Below are positions 15,357 through 23,913 of a stretch of DNA of 64,000 bases, piece after piece. Location of the stretch: the NCBI GenBank assembly GCA_018449715.1, contig JAAVVA010000007.1:1-64000 (forward strand), written 5' to 3'. The stretch is from Acidobacteriaceae bacterium dw_441 (lineage in GTDB: Bacteria; Acidobacteriota; Terriglobia; Terriglobales; Acidobacteriaceae). The translations under genes were made by a program, and so were the position numbers. The notes under the pieces were generated by a model. It made no database searches and was not told the origin of the DNA. It saw only the letters and a list, made by a program, of their open reading frames with translations. The stretch's first letter is position 1. Every line of letters begins with the position of its first letter.

Positions 15357-16202
15357 TCAAACCAGCATTTCCATCACCTTTCGGTGTAATACGCTCTGCG
15401 AATCAGCCAGACCATCAATGATGGTCAGATGACTCGCCTGAGGAATGCTTTGTACAGAGGTCGGTTCCCTCTTCCACGCATGTGCCATTGCCTTTGATTG
15501 ACGATGGAACTCGCATGTTTCGTCTCCGCCCACGGCAAACACGATCGGGACATTTACCGGAAGAGAGGATCTAAGCATATTGAGCCGCCCGGCACTTTCA
15601 GGGTTCAGGCCAATGGCGCGATTCATACTCGTGGGAATCAGCGGGGCAAGGTCGTATAGCCCGGAAATCAGCGCTGCACCCCTAATAGATCGTGGAGTAA
15701 CATCCTGCTCTTTCCAGTCCGTAGTGATAAGAGATGCTGCCAAATACGCTCCGGCGGAGTGACCAGAGATTACGATCGATGACTTCTCTTCCCTGTTCAG
15801 TATGCTCCTGTGCAACTCTACAAATGACCTGCGGACGCTCTGGACAATCTCCTCGATAGAGGCCTCTGGACACAGCGGGTAGTTCAGAAAGGCCACAGAA
15901 TAGCCCTGGTCCACAAACCCATCTGCGATCCACGACACGTCATCCTTTGAGGACACCTGCCAGAATCCTCCATGAATAAAAACGAAGGTCCCTTTGGGGT
16001 TCTCTGCTCGAAATAGATCGAGCACTTCGCGTGGATGCGGCCCTGTCTGTAGATTCGCAAGATGCTCCCTGCGTGTTCTGGTCTCCTGAGCACGACGTGG
16101 CCTCGACGCCAAGATCTCCCCGATATTGGGAATCGTCAGGCCGGGGTTATACTCGCGCTCTAACCAACTTGCGTCTCTAACTGGTTCCACCTCATTGGGC
16201 AT
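15357..16202 (-). CDS. alpha/beta-hydrolase, kynurenine-formamidase/esterase-like
   Basis: This 281-residue cytoplasmic hydrolase has an oxyanion-hole motif FIHGGFWQ near residue 75, a nucleophile elbow GHSAGAYLA with the catalytic Ser, and a C-terminal catalytic histidine in QASHLTIIDG. The HGGFW plus GHSAGA combination is typical of the arylformamidase/BD-FAE-like branch. The start is ATG 16202 after AAAGGACAACAG. It precedes no obvious partner gene; the upstream oxidoreductase is divergent. No tryptophan-degradation genes are nearby, so a general esterase role is equally likely. Confidence 0.78.
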   Translation of the reverse strand: MPNEVEPVRDASWLEREYNPGLTIPNIGEILASRPRRAQETRTRREHLANLQTGPHPREVLDLFRAENPKGTFVFIHGGFWQVSSKDDVSWIADGFVDQGYSVAFLNYPLCPEASIEEIVQSVRRSFVELHRSILNREEKSSIVISGHSAGAYLAASLITTDWKEQDVTPRSIRGAALISGLYDLAPLIPTSMNRAIGLNPESAGRLNMLRSSLPVNVPIVFAVGGDETCEFHRQSKAMAHAWKREPTSVQSIPQASHLTIIDGLADSQSVLHRKVMEMLV

Positions 16203-16385
16203 CTGTCGTTGTCCTTTATCCCGTAGAAATGCGGATTATTAAACCTGTACGTTCCCCGAACGATCTATCTCTATGATAGAAATTGCGCGAGCCTTGCAGG
16301 TATTCTTTTGCAGCATAAAGAGTATTCGCATTAAGCATGAAGAGACTCGTTGTCCCTCTTATTAGACTGTGCGAGGAGGACTTCC

Positions 16386-17336
16386 ATGAAAGCTCTTTTC
16401 CTCAATCAATATGGCGATATTGGGAATACGTCTCTCGAAGAGATTCCCGTTCCCACGCCAGCGCCGGCAGAAGCATTGGTTCGAGTCGCGGCAGCGAGCG
16501 TGAATCCGCTGGACGTGAAACTACTCAGCGGCATATACCAGACTCCCTTCCCTCTCACCCTTCCGTACGTCATCGGAATAGACTTCTCAGGAACGATTGA
16601 AGAAACAGGAAGCCTCATCTCTGGATGGAAAAAGGGAGATCAGGTGATTGGCAGGTTTGAACCGGCTCCTGGTCTGGGCCGTGAGTATAGCCGAACCGGA
16701 GCCATTGCTGAGTATGTTGCTATCCCTGCCCGACAACTGGCTCCCGCACCAGCACAACATCCGCTGATACACGGCGCGGCTTTGCCAACCGCCGCTGGCA
16801 CGGCGTGGCAGGCGCTCTTTGAGTTCGGCAATCTTCGCGCGAATCAAACCGTGCTGATTCATGCAGCGGCAGGTGGAGTGGGGCATTTTGCCGTACAGCT
16901 TGCAAAACTGGCTGGCGCGCATGTGGTGGCGACAGCATCAGAGCACAAGCATTCGCTGGTGCGTGGGCTTGGCGCTGACGAAGTGATTGATTACCAGAAA
17001 AAGGATTTCAGCGATTCGCTCCAAGGAGTTGACCTGGTTCTCGATACCATCGGCGGAGACACGCAGCTTCGCTCCTATAAAGTCTTGCGTCAGAATGGCA
17101 TTCTCGCGGCAATCACTGCCCCTCCAGACCAGGAAGTGGCAAAGCAATATCAGGTATCTGCCTCTCGTGTCGGTCATACGTCCGATGGAAGCCGACTGGG
17201 CCTCATCAGCTCGCTCGTCGAAAGTAACAAGCTCAGAATCGTAGTCGATTCCATCTTCCCTCTGGCAGAATCGCAAGAGGCTTTGAAGCGGACAGCGTCT
17301 AGTCACGCATCCGGCAAGGTCATCATTTCAATGTAG
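16386..17336 (+). CDS. NADP-dependent quinone-oxidoreductase-like MDR protein
   Basis: The start ATG 16386 (MKALFLNQYGDIGNTS) follows GAGGAGG and is preferred to 16350. The 316-residue zinc-free medium-chain dehydrogenase has a GroES-like half (ASVNPLDVKLLSGIY, GIDFSGTIEETG) and a Rossmann half with VLIHAAAGGVGHFAVQLAK, the AxxGVG NADP motif. VDLVLDTIGGDTQLRSYKVL is the usual following strand. Such enzymes reduce quinones or enones using NADPH. A bidirectional hairpin separates it from the convergent LysR gene. Confidence 0.85.
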   Translation: MKALFLNQYGDIGNTSLEEIPVPTPAPAEALVRVAAASVNPLDVKLLSGIYQTPFPLTLPYVIGIDFSGTIEETGSLISGWKKGDQVIGRFEPAPGLGREYSRTGAIAEYVAIPARQLAPAPAQHPLIHGAALPTAAGTAWQALFEFGNLRANQTVLIHAAAGGVGHFAVQLAKLAGAHVVATASEHKHSLVRGLGADEVIDYQKKDFSDSLQGVDLVLDTIGGDTQLRSYKVLRQNGILAAITAPPDQEVAKQYQVSASRVGHTSDGSRLGLISSLVESNKLRIVVDSIFPLAESQEALKRTASSHASGKVIISM

Positions 17337-17358
17337 CTGGTCGCACTCGACACAACAG

Positions 17359-17410
17359 ATGAAAGAGTCATGGCCCGTGCGTTGAAAAACATACGGGCCA
17401 TAACTTTCAT
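17359..17410. terminator. bidirectional terminator-like hairpin
   Basis: ATGAAAG with ATGGCCCGT on one side pairs with ACGGGCCAT and CTTTCAT on the other, around a 14-base loop. It lies between the convergent oxidoreductase and LysR genes. Confidence 0.6.
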
Positions 17411-17425
17411 CGGATTCTCTCAGAA

Positions 17426-18352
17426 CTATTTATTTGCTCCGGGAGAAAAGGACTCCCCGATGGAGCGCATTGTCATTCGCAGCCATGCGTGCGCCGCATC
17501 CGTGTTCACGCGGGGATGCCATACCATCACGTAGCGAAAACCGCCTACTTCTGGCGGCGCCTTGAGCACCTTGATATTCGGCATCTGTGCCATCCCCGCT
17601 ACAAACCTTCGTGGAACCGTAGCGATGAGCTTCGTGCCTGCGACGCACCGCACAGCCGCTTCGTGGTAAGGAACTTGAATCGCTTCCTTTCGCTTGTACC
17701 CCTGCGCCGCGAGATGTTTGTCGGGAGCAATCTGAAGACCGGCCTGGATGCTTACTACGACGTGCTCGGCTTTGAGATATTGCGCAATCGTGAGTGACTT
17801 CTTGTAGCTACTCTCTGCGTCAACAACGCACACAAAGTCTTCCTCGTAGATTGTCTGACTCTGGAGCGGCGTGGGAACATCGACGGTGTTTGCGCTGAAT
17901 ACGAGGTCGACACTCCCATGCGTCAGTTCGTCAAACAGCCCTCTGTGCCATTGCACAAATTCAAAGCGTATCTCTGTCGCAGAGGGAAGAATCTCACGAC
18001 AGATAACAGGCGCAAAGATGGACGCGGCGCTATCGGTCGCGGCAATGCGGAAGACCGCCTGCTCCAAAGATGGGTCAAAGCTGGAGCCGCTCAACAAGCG
18101 ATCCAGTCTGGGGAGCATTACTTCCAGCTCCTGCAAAAGCCGCTGTCCTTGCGGAGTGAGTTCGTACCCCGAGATGGTTCTTACAAAGAGGTCATCATGG
18201 AAGGTATCGCGTAGTCGTTGCAGGGCGCGGCTCACAGCCGGTTGGCTGAGAAGAAGACGCTCTGCTGCGCGGGAGACATTTCGTTCTTCCGCGAATACTG
18301 CAAACACTACTAAAAGATTGAGGTCGGCTTGGCGTAATTGCGTCAAACGCAT
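17426..18352 (-). CDS. LysR-family transcriptional regulator
   Basis: The 308-residue protein starts at ATG 18352 (MRLTQLRQADLNLLVVFAVF). The N-terminal winged helix is clear: NVSRAAERLLLSQPAVSRAL, then LRDTFHDDLFVR and LTPQGQRLL. The rest is the periplasmic-binding-like effector domain. It resembles the NodD/PcpR-like branch by its QADLNLL start. It is divergent from the SDR gene at 18458, the usual arrangement for a LysR regulator and its target. The 105-bp gap between them contains A/T-rich TATGCAATATTA-like sequence in which a T-N11-A LysR box could lie, but I cannot single one out. Confidence 0.88.
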   Translation of the reverse strand: MRLTQLRQADLNLLVVFAVFAEERNVSRAAERLLLSQPAVSRALQRLRDTFHDDLFVRTISGYELTPQGQRLLQELEVMLPRLDRLLSGSSFDPSLEQAVFRIAATDSAASIFAPVICREILPSATEIRFEFVQWHRGLFDELTHGSVDLVFSANTVDVPTPLQSQTIYEEDFVCVVDAESSYKKSLTIAQYLKAEHVVVSIQAGLQIAPDKHLAAQGYKRKEAIQVPYHEAAVRCVAGTKLIATVPRRFVAGMAQMPNIKVLKAPPEVGGFRYVMVWHPRVNTDAAHAWLRMTMRSIGESFSPGANK

Positions 18353-18457
18353 ATGCAATATTATCACTATGTATTGGAATTATGATCTGCGGAGGCGCAT
18401 TCTCTTGCATAGACGGTTTCGAACTGCAGCGAGACCGGCGAGCAAAAGGAGAAGGTT

Positions 18458-19186
18458 ATGGCTAAGGTAGCAATCGTTACTGGCGCGTCTCGCGGAATTG
18501 GCCGCAGCATCGCTAAGAGGTTGGCTGCGGATGGTTTCGCAGTCATCGTGAATTACGCAGGAAACAGCGCGGCAGCGCAGGAAGCTGTGGACGAGATTCG
18601 CAAGGCCGATGGAGAGGCCCTGGCGATTCAGGCAGACGTTGCCAATCCCGAGCAGGTCAAGCAGCTTTTCGAGAAGACCGTCGAGGCCTATGGCCGCGTC
18701 GATGTCGTCGTCAACAATGCGGGCATCATGCCGCTGTCTCCCATCGCGCAGGGAGATCTGGAGGCCTTCGACAAGGTCATCAACACCAATCTGCGTGGCA
18801 CGTTCCTGATCTTCGCGCAGGCTGCGAAGCACATCGCGGAAGGCGGCCGTATCATCGCCTTCTCGAGCAGCGTGCTGGCGAAGTCCTTCCCCACCTATGG
18901 CCCGTACATCGCGTCGAAGGCTGGCGTGGAGGGTCTTGTCCCTGTGTTTGCCAATGAGTTGCGTGGCCGCAATATCACGGTGAATGCTGTTGCGCCTGGG
19001 CCGACGGGAACGGACCTGTTCCTTACCGGCAAGTCGCCGGAGCAGATTGCGCAGCTCAGCAAGCTCGCTCCGCTGGAACGTCTCGGCCAGCCCGAGGACA
19101 TCGCCAACGTGGTGGCGTTCCTCGCCGGACCGGATGGCGGCTGGGTCAATGCCCAGACGATCCGCACCAACGGCGGCTTCGCCTAA
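18458..19186 (+). CDS. SDR oxidoreductase, 3-ketoacyl-ACP-reductase-like
   Basis: The 242-residue protein has the classical SDR motifs: cofactor site VTGASRGIGRSIAKRL, NNAGIMPLSP, catalytic Ser in FSSSVLAKSF and YGPYIASKAG with Tyr and Lys. AVAPGPTGTDLF and the C-terminal WVNAQTIRTNGGFA are typical of FabG-like enzymes that use NADP. Start ATG 18458 follows AGGAGAAGGTT. A strong intrinsic terminator follows it at once. It is probably regulated by the divergent LysR protein. Confidence 0.9.
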   Translation: MAKVAIVTGASRGIGRSIAKRLAADGFAVIVNYAGNSAAAQEAVDEIRKADGEALAIQADVANPEQVKQLFEKTVEAYGRVDVVVNNAGIMPLSPIAQGDLEAFDKVINTNLRGTFLIFAQAAKHIAEGGRIIAFSSSVLAKSFPTYGPYIASKAGVEGLVPVFANELRGRNITVNAVAPGPTGTDLFLTGKSPEQIAQLSKLAPLERLGQPEDIANVVAFLAGPDGGWVNAQTIRTNGGFA

Positions 19187-19194
19187 GAAAACAG

Positions 19195-19224
19195 AAAAGA
19201 GGGCACACGACGTGCCCTCTTTTT
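19195..19224 (+). terminator. intrinsic terminator
   Basis: AAAAGAGGGCAC and GTGCCCTCTTTT pair perfectly around ACGAC and end in a T-run. It lies just downstream of the first SDR gene. Confidence 0.9.
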
Positions 19225-19261
19225 GTCCCTATTCAAACTACAGCGGGAGAGGAGAATTTTT

Positions 19262-20161
19262 ATGAAGCAGGTAATCGTAATCACAGGTGCGTCGAGTGGT
19301 TTTGGCGCTCTGACAGCGCGTGAACTGGCCAAGGCGGGGCATATTGTTTATGCCAGCATGCGTGATATTGCTGGTCGCAATGCTTCGCAGGTCGAGGCCG
19401 CAAAGAAGTTCTCGCAGGAGAATAATGTAGATCTCCGCACGGTCGAGTTGGATGTGACCTCGCAGGAGTCCTCCGATGCAGCCATCAAGCAGATCATCGC
19501 GGAGGCTGGCAAGCTGGATGTGGTCATTCACAACGCTGGTCACATGGTCTATGGACCGGCAGAGGCTTTTACTCCCGAGCAACTGGCGACTCTGTATGAC
19601 GTCAATGTTCTGAGCACACAGCGCGTCAATCGTTCGGCACTGCCGATTCTGCGCAAGCAGGGCACGGGACTTGTCCTCTGGGTAGGCAGCACCAGCACCC
19701 GTGGCGGCACGCCTCCGTATCTGGCTCCGTACTTCGCGGCGAAAGCGGGCATGGATGCAATGGCTGTCAGCTATGCCGCGGAGCTTGCCCGCTGGAACAT
19801 CGAAACCTCGATCATCGTTCCAGGTGCGTACACTTCGGGAACCAACCACTTTGCTAACGCGGGTTCTCCTGCGGACAAGGAGCGGTTGGCCGAGTACGAG
19901 AGCGGAGCGACCTCCACGCTGGCGGACGATGTAATGAAGGGCTTTGCCGCAACCGCTGTGCCGGATGCCGATGTGATCGAAGTGGCCGAGGCAATCGTCA
20001 AGGTGGTGGACATGCCGTTCGGAACCCGTCCCTTCCGTGTACACATCGACCCGGCGGATGATGGCGCTGAGGTTGTGAATGCTGTCGCAGATCGTATTCG
20101 GAAAGAGTTCCTCAAGGCGATGGGACTCGCCGATCTGCTGAAACCCTCCAAGACAAAGTAA
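19262..20161 (+). CDS. SDR oxidoreductase
   Basis: ATG 19262 follows GGGAGAGGAG and is preferred to 19223. The 299-residue classical SDR has VITGASSGFGALTARELA (cofactor), IHNAGHMVYGP (the NNAG position reads HNAG), a catalytic Ser in WVGSTSTRGG and APYFAAKAGMD, where Tyr and Lys keep the YxxxK spacing. The tail RPFRVHIDPADDGAEVVNAV matches the retinol-dehydrogenase-like SDRs common in soil bacteria. It is separated from the preceding SDR by a strong terminator, so it should have its own promoter in the short gap or depend on read-through. Confidence 0.87.
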   Translation: MKQVIVITGASSGFGALTARELAKAGHIVYASMRDIAGRNASQVEAAKKFSQENNVDLRTVELDVTSQESSDAAIKQIIAEAGKLDVVIHNAGHMVYGPAEAFTPEQLATLYDVNVLSTQRVNRSALPILRKQGTGLVLWVGSTSTRGGTPPYLAPYFAAKAGMDAMAVSYAAELARWNIETSIIVPGAYTSGTNHFANAGSPADKERLAEYESGATSTLADDVMKGFAATAVPDADVIEVAEAIVKVVDMPFGTRPFRVHIDPADDGAEVVNAVADRIRKEFLKAMGLADLLKPSKTK

Positions 20162-20167
20162 GCATAG

Positions 20168-20199
20168 CCTCCCGGAGCAAAACTGCTCCGGGAGGTCTT
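20168..20199 (+). terminator. intrinsic terminator
   Basis: CCTCCCGGAGCA and TGCTCCGGGAGG pair perfectly around AAAC, followed by TCTTCTT. It follows the second SDR gene. Confidence 0.88.
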
Positions 20200-20451
20200 C
20201 TTCGAACTATTTCTGTCTCAGCAAAGGCCATAGAAGAGAGCCTTTGTCTGCAAAGAAAGAGTAGTCGACGTGAACGATAGCAGGAGCTGTTCCTTTTCAG
20301 GGACGTAGTTCCTGCTTTTACAGCTCCACGGCTTGCAATTCTGTTCTCAGTGATCTTTCTTGGCATTGGGAGACTTCGCAAGGACTTCCGCTATCTCCTA
20401 CAGCTCGAGCTATAAATGACATCATGCTGTTGGTCTATCAAGGAGAGCCCT

Positions 20452-20724
20452 ATGCATACGATCAAAATTCTCGCTTTCGGTTTCCTTTTGTTGGGTGCCT
20501 CCCTGCTGGTCGGAAGACTCATCGGCAATGGTCGAGGTATGTCTGCAGGAGCGGTATTTTTTATTCCGCTCTGGCTCATCGTCTCAGGAGTCAATATGTA
20601 CTTTGGGATAAAACGTGCAGGCTATACCTTCCGCGAGGAGCTTCCGATTTTCCTCTTCGTCTTCTTGCTTCCTGCGCTTCCCGCGTTTCTGGTCTGGTGG
20701 ATGCGTGAGCCCTTCAGCAAATAG
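20452..20724 (+). CDS. small membrane protein of unknown function
   Basis: ATG 20452 follows AAGGAGAG. The 90-residue product has three hydrophobic helices (MHTIKILAFGFLLLGASLLV, GAVFFIPLWLIVSGVNMYF, LPIFLFVFLLPALPAFLVWW). It has no cysteine or charged motif that suggests a function. Similar short three-helix proteins are common in acidobacterial and proteobacterial genomes. It stands alone between a terminator and LysR debris. Confidence 0.7.
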   Translation: MHTIKILAFGFLLLGASLLVGRLIGNGRGMSAGAVFFIPLWLIVSGVNMYFGIKRAGYTFREELPIFLFVFLLPALPAFLVWWMREPFSK

Positions 20725-20732
20725 AATCGCTG

Positions 20733-20974
20733 CGATTACTCTTGCAGAGGAGTTGAGCTACGACAGGACAGCCATGAAGCTGAATATCTCGCCAGCCGAA
20801 TTGCTGCAGCCAATCTCAGGGCTGGAAGAGCAGTTGTGCTTGAACCTTTTCCATCCTGGATTGAAGCATGTGGGATTGACAGAAGAAGGGCGGTTCCTGA
20901 TCGGAGCCTTCCGCAAGTGCCTTGCATTCCATGACCGGAATCATCGGTACTTGGATTCCGCGCCTCTGCTGTAA
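20733..20974 (+). pseudogene. LysR HTH stub (plus strand)
   Basis: From about 20733 the frame reads ITLAEELSYDRTAMKLNISP, then AELLQPISGLEEQLCLNLFH and KHVGLTEEGRFL. This is residues about 10-65 of a LysR DNA-binding domain (typical VAEELsftrAAekLhiSqpaLSrqIrdLEeelGvkLF). The first ten residues and the whole effector domain are missing, and the frame stops at TAA 20974. It runs head-on into a second LysR stub on the other strand. Confidence 0.6.
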
Positions 20975-20985
20975 ATCAGGCGTTT

Positions 20986-21148
20986 CAGCAAAGGGCGTAG
21001 CTCCGACATCTTCCTGAAGTCGTTTCATTTGCAGGCTGACAGCGGAAGGGTCCGGCGCAAGTGCTCCACCGCACGGAGAAAGTTCCCTAGCTCCATTGCC
21101 GGCGGCTAAGGTTCGGAGTGTGTCCCGGTCTAACGTGGTCAGATTCAT
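20986..21148 (-). pseudogene. LysR HTH stub (minus strand), frameshifted
   Basis: ATG 21148 opens MNLTTLDRDTLRTLAAGN. The correct continuation ELGNFLRAVEHLRRT is in another frame, and PSAVSLQMKRLQEDVGATPF is back in the first frame. Together this is the helix-turn-helix of a LysR regulator with two compensating indels. It breaks off after GATPF, close to where the plus-strand LysR stub ends, so the two fragments converge. Confidence 0.6.
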
Positions 21149-21293
21149 CAAATCTGTTTAGCAATATTCACCATTTGATTCAAACTTATGAAATTGTATC
21201 CATATTTTCTGGACGATAAGGTATATCTCGGATCGGTCAACGACCGAAGGGAAATATAGGGCATGTGTTCAGTAGTGCCAACAGATTAGGTCT

Positions 21294-22163
21294 ATGGAAT
21301 CAATCGGCACAGAGTTGGCGATACCGTCGTCACACTTATCAATGACGGATTTTGAGGATTTCTCGTTCGATGTTCTCAGCCCGGACATAGCTGAGGAGGA
21401 AGCGAAACAGCTATTGGCCGAAGCTGGCCTGCCGACTATTCCTCGTATGAGCGTTAACTGCTATGTCGTGGAGGATGGAAGGCGAACGGTTCTCATTGAT
21501 ACAGGCGATGCAAACTGCCTTGGTAGTGGAGACAAATTGCAAGGCGCTCTTGCGGTAGCCAAGGTCGATCCACGGAAAATTGATTCCGTCCTTCTGACAC
21601 ATGCCCATCCAGATCATCTGGGAGGGCTGATAGAGCATGGCGTTGCTCTTTTTCCGAACGCAGAGTTGATTCTTTATGAAAATGAGCTTCGCTTTTGCGA
21701 GAGACGACAACAACTTCAGCCATGCCCCGCAACAAATTCATGCAGTTCGTAGATTGGCACTGAACACCTTCGAGACGTACCGAACGTCTCTTCGCACTAT
21801 TTGTAGCGGAGAGGTGCTTTCAGGAATCACCCTGGAGCCACTCTTCGGGCACATCCAGGGCACAGCGGCTTCGTCATCGCATCGGGACGAGAGAGCGTTC
21901 TCATCTGGGGAGACACTATGCATTGGCCAGACATTCAGGTTCCCAGGCCGGAAGTATCGTTGACCTTTGACATTAATAGAGAACAAGCAGCGGATACGAG
22001 AAGAAGGCTCCTCGATATGCTCGCAACAGAAGATACTCTGGTTGGCGGTATGCACCTAAACTTTCCTGGATTTATTCGCATCCGCAGGGACGAGCGTTCG
22101 TATGTCATTCAGGAAGAGCGCTGGTTTCCCTATCTAAAGGATAGAGATGCTAGAAGTGCCTAA
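21294..22163 (+). pseudogene. metallo-beta-lactamase-fold hydrolase with several frameshifts
   Basis: The first frame (ATG 21294) carries RRTVLIDTGDANC and the metal-binding THAHPDHLGGL. It is lost near 21693, where NTFETYRTSLRTICSGEVLS and ITLEPLFGHIQGTA continue in a second plus-strand frame. That frame is lost near 21865, where GFVIASGRESVLIWGDTMHW, PDIQVPRPEVSLTFDINREQ and GGMHLNFPGFIRI continue in a third, ending at 22163. The repaired protein of about 288 residues would be an ordinary MBL-fold hydrolase of the quorum-lactonase or glyoxalase-II-like superfamily. As it stands only the N-terminal half can be made. Confidence 0.75.
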
Positions 22164-22595
22164 ATTCATCGCAATCGATTTGGCACCCCATTCCCGGCCT
22201 CGCACGCACCTCGAATAGAAGATCAACTCAAGCTAGAGAAGCAGTTGCTATTGGTTATGTAGGGGTCCTGAGAACTGGGCTGGCTGAATCAGAAATGAGA
22301 AGAAGGCGTGCTTGATCCGAAAAGATAGACTGCCAAAATGTAAATTCACACGATCGACTTGATATGCGACCTAATAGGTCGTAAATTGAGAAGGAGAGGA
22401 TGACCTCCCCTGGCTGGCTTTTTGGCGAAGCACCGAGGGAGGCCTGAGATCGACAACCTGAAGGCCGACGATTGCTGACAGTATAGATCCGCGATCCTCC
22501 CTGACGGCAACTCTGGAAGGCTGGCTCTTGCAAAACTGTCACATAATACAGAAACGTCCACGAGCGAAGGCTCGAGCTCTAGGGTGGTCTTCCAG
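22164..22595. other. gene-free stretch with one palindrome
   Basis: I find no full gene. A 15-bp palindrome at 22367-22381 is followed by AGAAGGAGAGG and an ATG at 22400 that opens only 15 codons, which looks like the beheaded start of a lost gene. Confidence 0.4.
22367..22381. promoter_or_regulatory. 15-bp palindrome, operator-like
   Basis: CGACCT and AGGTCG flank AAT. Palindromes of this type are bound by TetR/NemR-like or MarR/HxlR-like repressors. It lies 19 bp before the aborted start at 22400; no regulator gene is adjacent. Confidence 0.4.
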
Positions 22596-23774
22596 ATGAC
22601 GCTCCGCAAGCTGCTCTTCTGGTTGCACCTTGTTACCGGATTGACCGTCGGTCTGGTCATCGCCTTTCTCGCAATCACCGGCTTCATCATGACCTTTCAG
22701 CCTCAGATTCTCAACTGGGCGGAGCGCGGCTCCCGAATCGCATCTTCCTCGGAACAGGGCTGTGTTGCTCCGTCAATCCTTCTGAAGAACGCGGCTGCGT
22801 TTCGGCAGGCTGCGCCGACCAGCCTTGCTCTATACTCTGATCCTCACGAACCCACCGAAGTGTCCTTCGGGGAAACTGCTGTCGTCCTTGTCGATGGTTG
22901 TAGCGGCAAGGTGATTGGACCAGGCGCAAACAGACTGCGGACCTTCTTTCAGGCGACACGAGACCTCCACCGCTGGGTAGCATTGAATGGAGTTCGACAT
23001 GAGTCGCTCCGGGCGATCAAAAACATCGCTGTGTGCGGTTTTCTGTTTCTGATTCTGAGTGGTCTTGTGATCTGGTTTCCACGGAAGCTCACGTGGAAAC
23101 ACCTCAGGCCGACCGTGCTCTTCCGAGGCAACCTGCGGGGGCGTGCTCGGGAGTGGAACTGGCACAACGTCTTCGGCTTCTGGATGTCTCTGCCTCTTGC
23201 TGCAATTTCCCTGAGCGGCCTCATTATGGCCTACCCGTGGGCGAACGCGTTGCTCTATCGCGCCGCCGGCGATCCGCCGCCTCCGGTGCGCACGGAATTG
23301 GCGCCAAAACGACCGAAGCCTCTCGCGGTGGACAAGACGCCTTCGCTTGACCTTGCTATTCAGAAGGCAATTCTTCAGGACAGCAAGTGGAAGAGCCTGT
23401 CTCTTCGTCTGCCGGCTGCAAAGGACCCAAATGTCACCTTTACGCTGGATGAGAGTGATGGAGGAAAACCACAGCAGAGAGCGCAGCTGGTGATCGCCCG
23501 CAAGAACGGACAGGTGGTACGGTGGGAACCCTTTACCGCTAATCTCCGCGGCAGACGGTGGAGGCTCTACGCAAGGTTTCTGCACACCGGCGAGATGTTC
23601 GGCTTGATTGGCAGGTTCGTTGCTCTCATGGCGATGGTGAGCGCTCTTATGTTGGTGTGGACGGGAGTCGCACTCTTCTTACGCCGCCTGGCCTCCTGGA
23701 GAAAGCGCCGCGAGGCGCATGGAAAGGTTGCGCAGTCTCCACCGCGGGCTGCGGTGGAGACTGCGCGGTTCTGA
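22596..23774 (+). CDS. PepSY-associated TM protein
   Basis: ATG 22596 (MTLRKLLFWLHLVTGLTVGL) begins a 392-residue protein with four main transmembrane segments near residues 8-32, 143-165, 192-215 and the C-terminal IGRFVALMAMVSALMLVWTG. It contains the DLHRW and WNWHN histidine motifs typical of PepSY-TM/PiuB-like inner-membrane proteins. This family accompanies siderophore receptors and is thought to reduce ferric siderophores at the inner membrane. A TonB-dependent siderophore receptor follows 139 bp downstream. A long perfect hairpin is embedded in its last codons. Confidence 0.85.
   Translation: MTLRKLLFWLHLVTGLTVGLVIAFLAITGFIMTFQPQILNWAERGSRIASSSEQGCVAPSILLKNAAAFRQAAPTSLALYSDPHEPTEVSFGETAVVLVDGCSGKVIGPGANRLRTFFQATRDLHRWVALNGVRHESLRAIKNIAVCGFLFLILSGLVIWFPRKLTWKHLRPTVLFRGNLRGRAREWNWHNVFGFWMSLPLAAISLSGLIMAYPWANALLYRAAGDPPPPVRTELAPKRPKPLAVDKTPSLDLAIQKAILQDSKWKSLSLRLPAAKDPNVTFTLDESDGGKPQQRAQLVIARKNGQVVRWEPFTANLRGRRWRLYARFLHTGEMFGLIGRFVALMAMVSALMLVWTGVALFLRRLASWRKRREAHGKVAQSPPRAAVETARF
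23730..23766 (+). terminator. 16-bp perfect hairpin inside the end of the PepSY gene
   Basis: GCGCAGTCTCCACCGC and GCGGTGGAGACTGCGC pair around GGGCT. It ends 5 bases before the TGA stop and is followed by a U-rich stretch (TATTTTAGTTG). It could be a terminator or attenuator placed in the coding end, between PepSY and the receptor gene. Confidence 0.6.
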
Positions 23775-23913
23775 ATATTTTAGTTGTTGCCTGTTGTCAT
23801 AGGACGTTTCCGATGGTGTCTTTTGGCGAAGGTCCATTGGGAACGCGAGATCGTCCGAGGCTCACGACTGCATCACAGGTACGCAGCGGGGGCCCCAACA
23901 AGAAAGGCAAGTT

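Noticed and set aside
22830..23585. 251-codon minus-strand open frame
   Set aside because: It is a shadow of the PepSY gene with no family resemblance.
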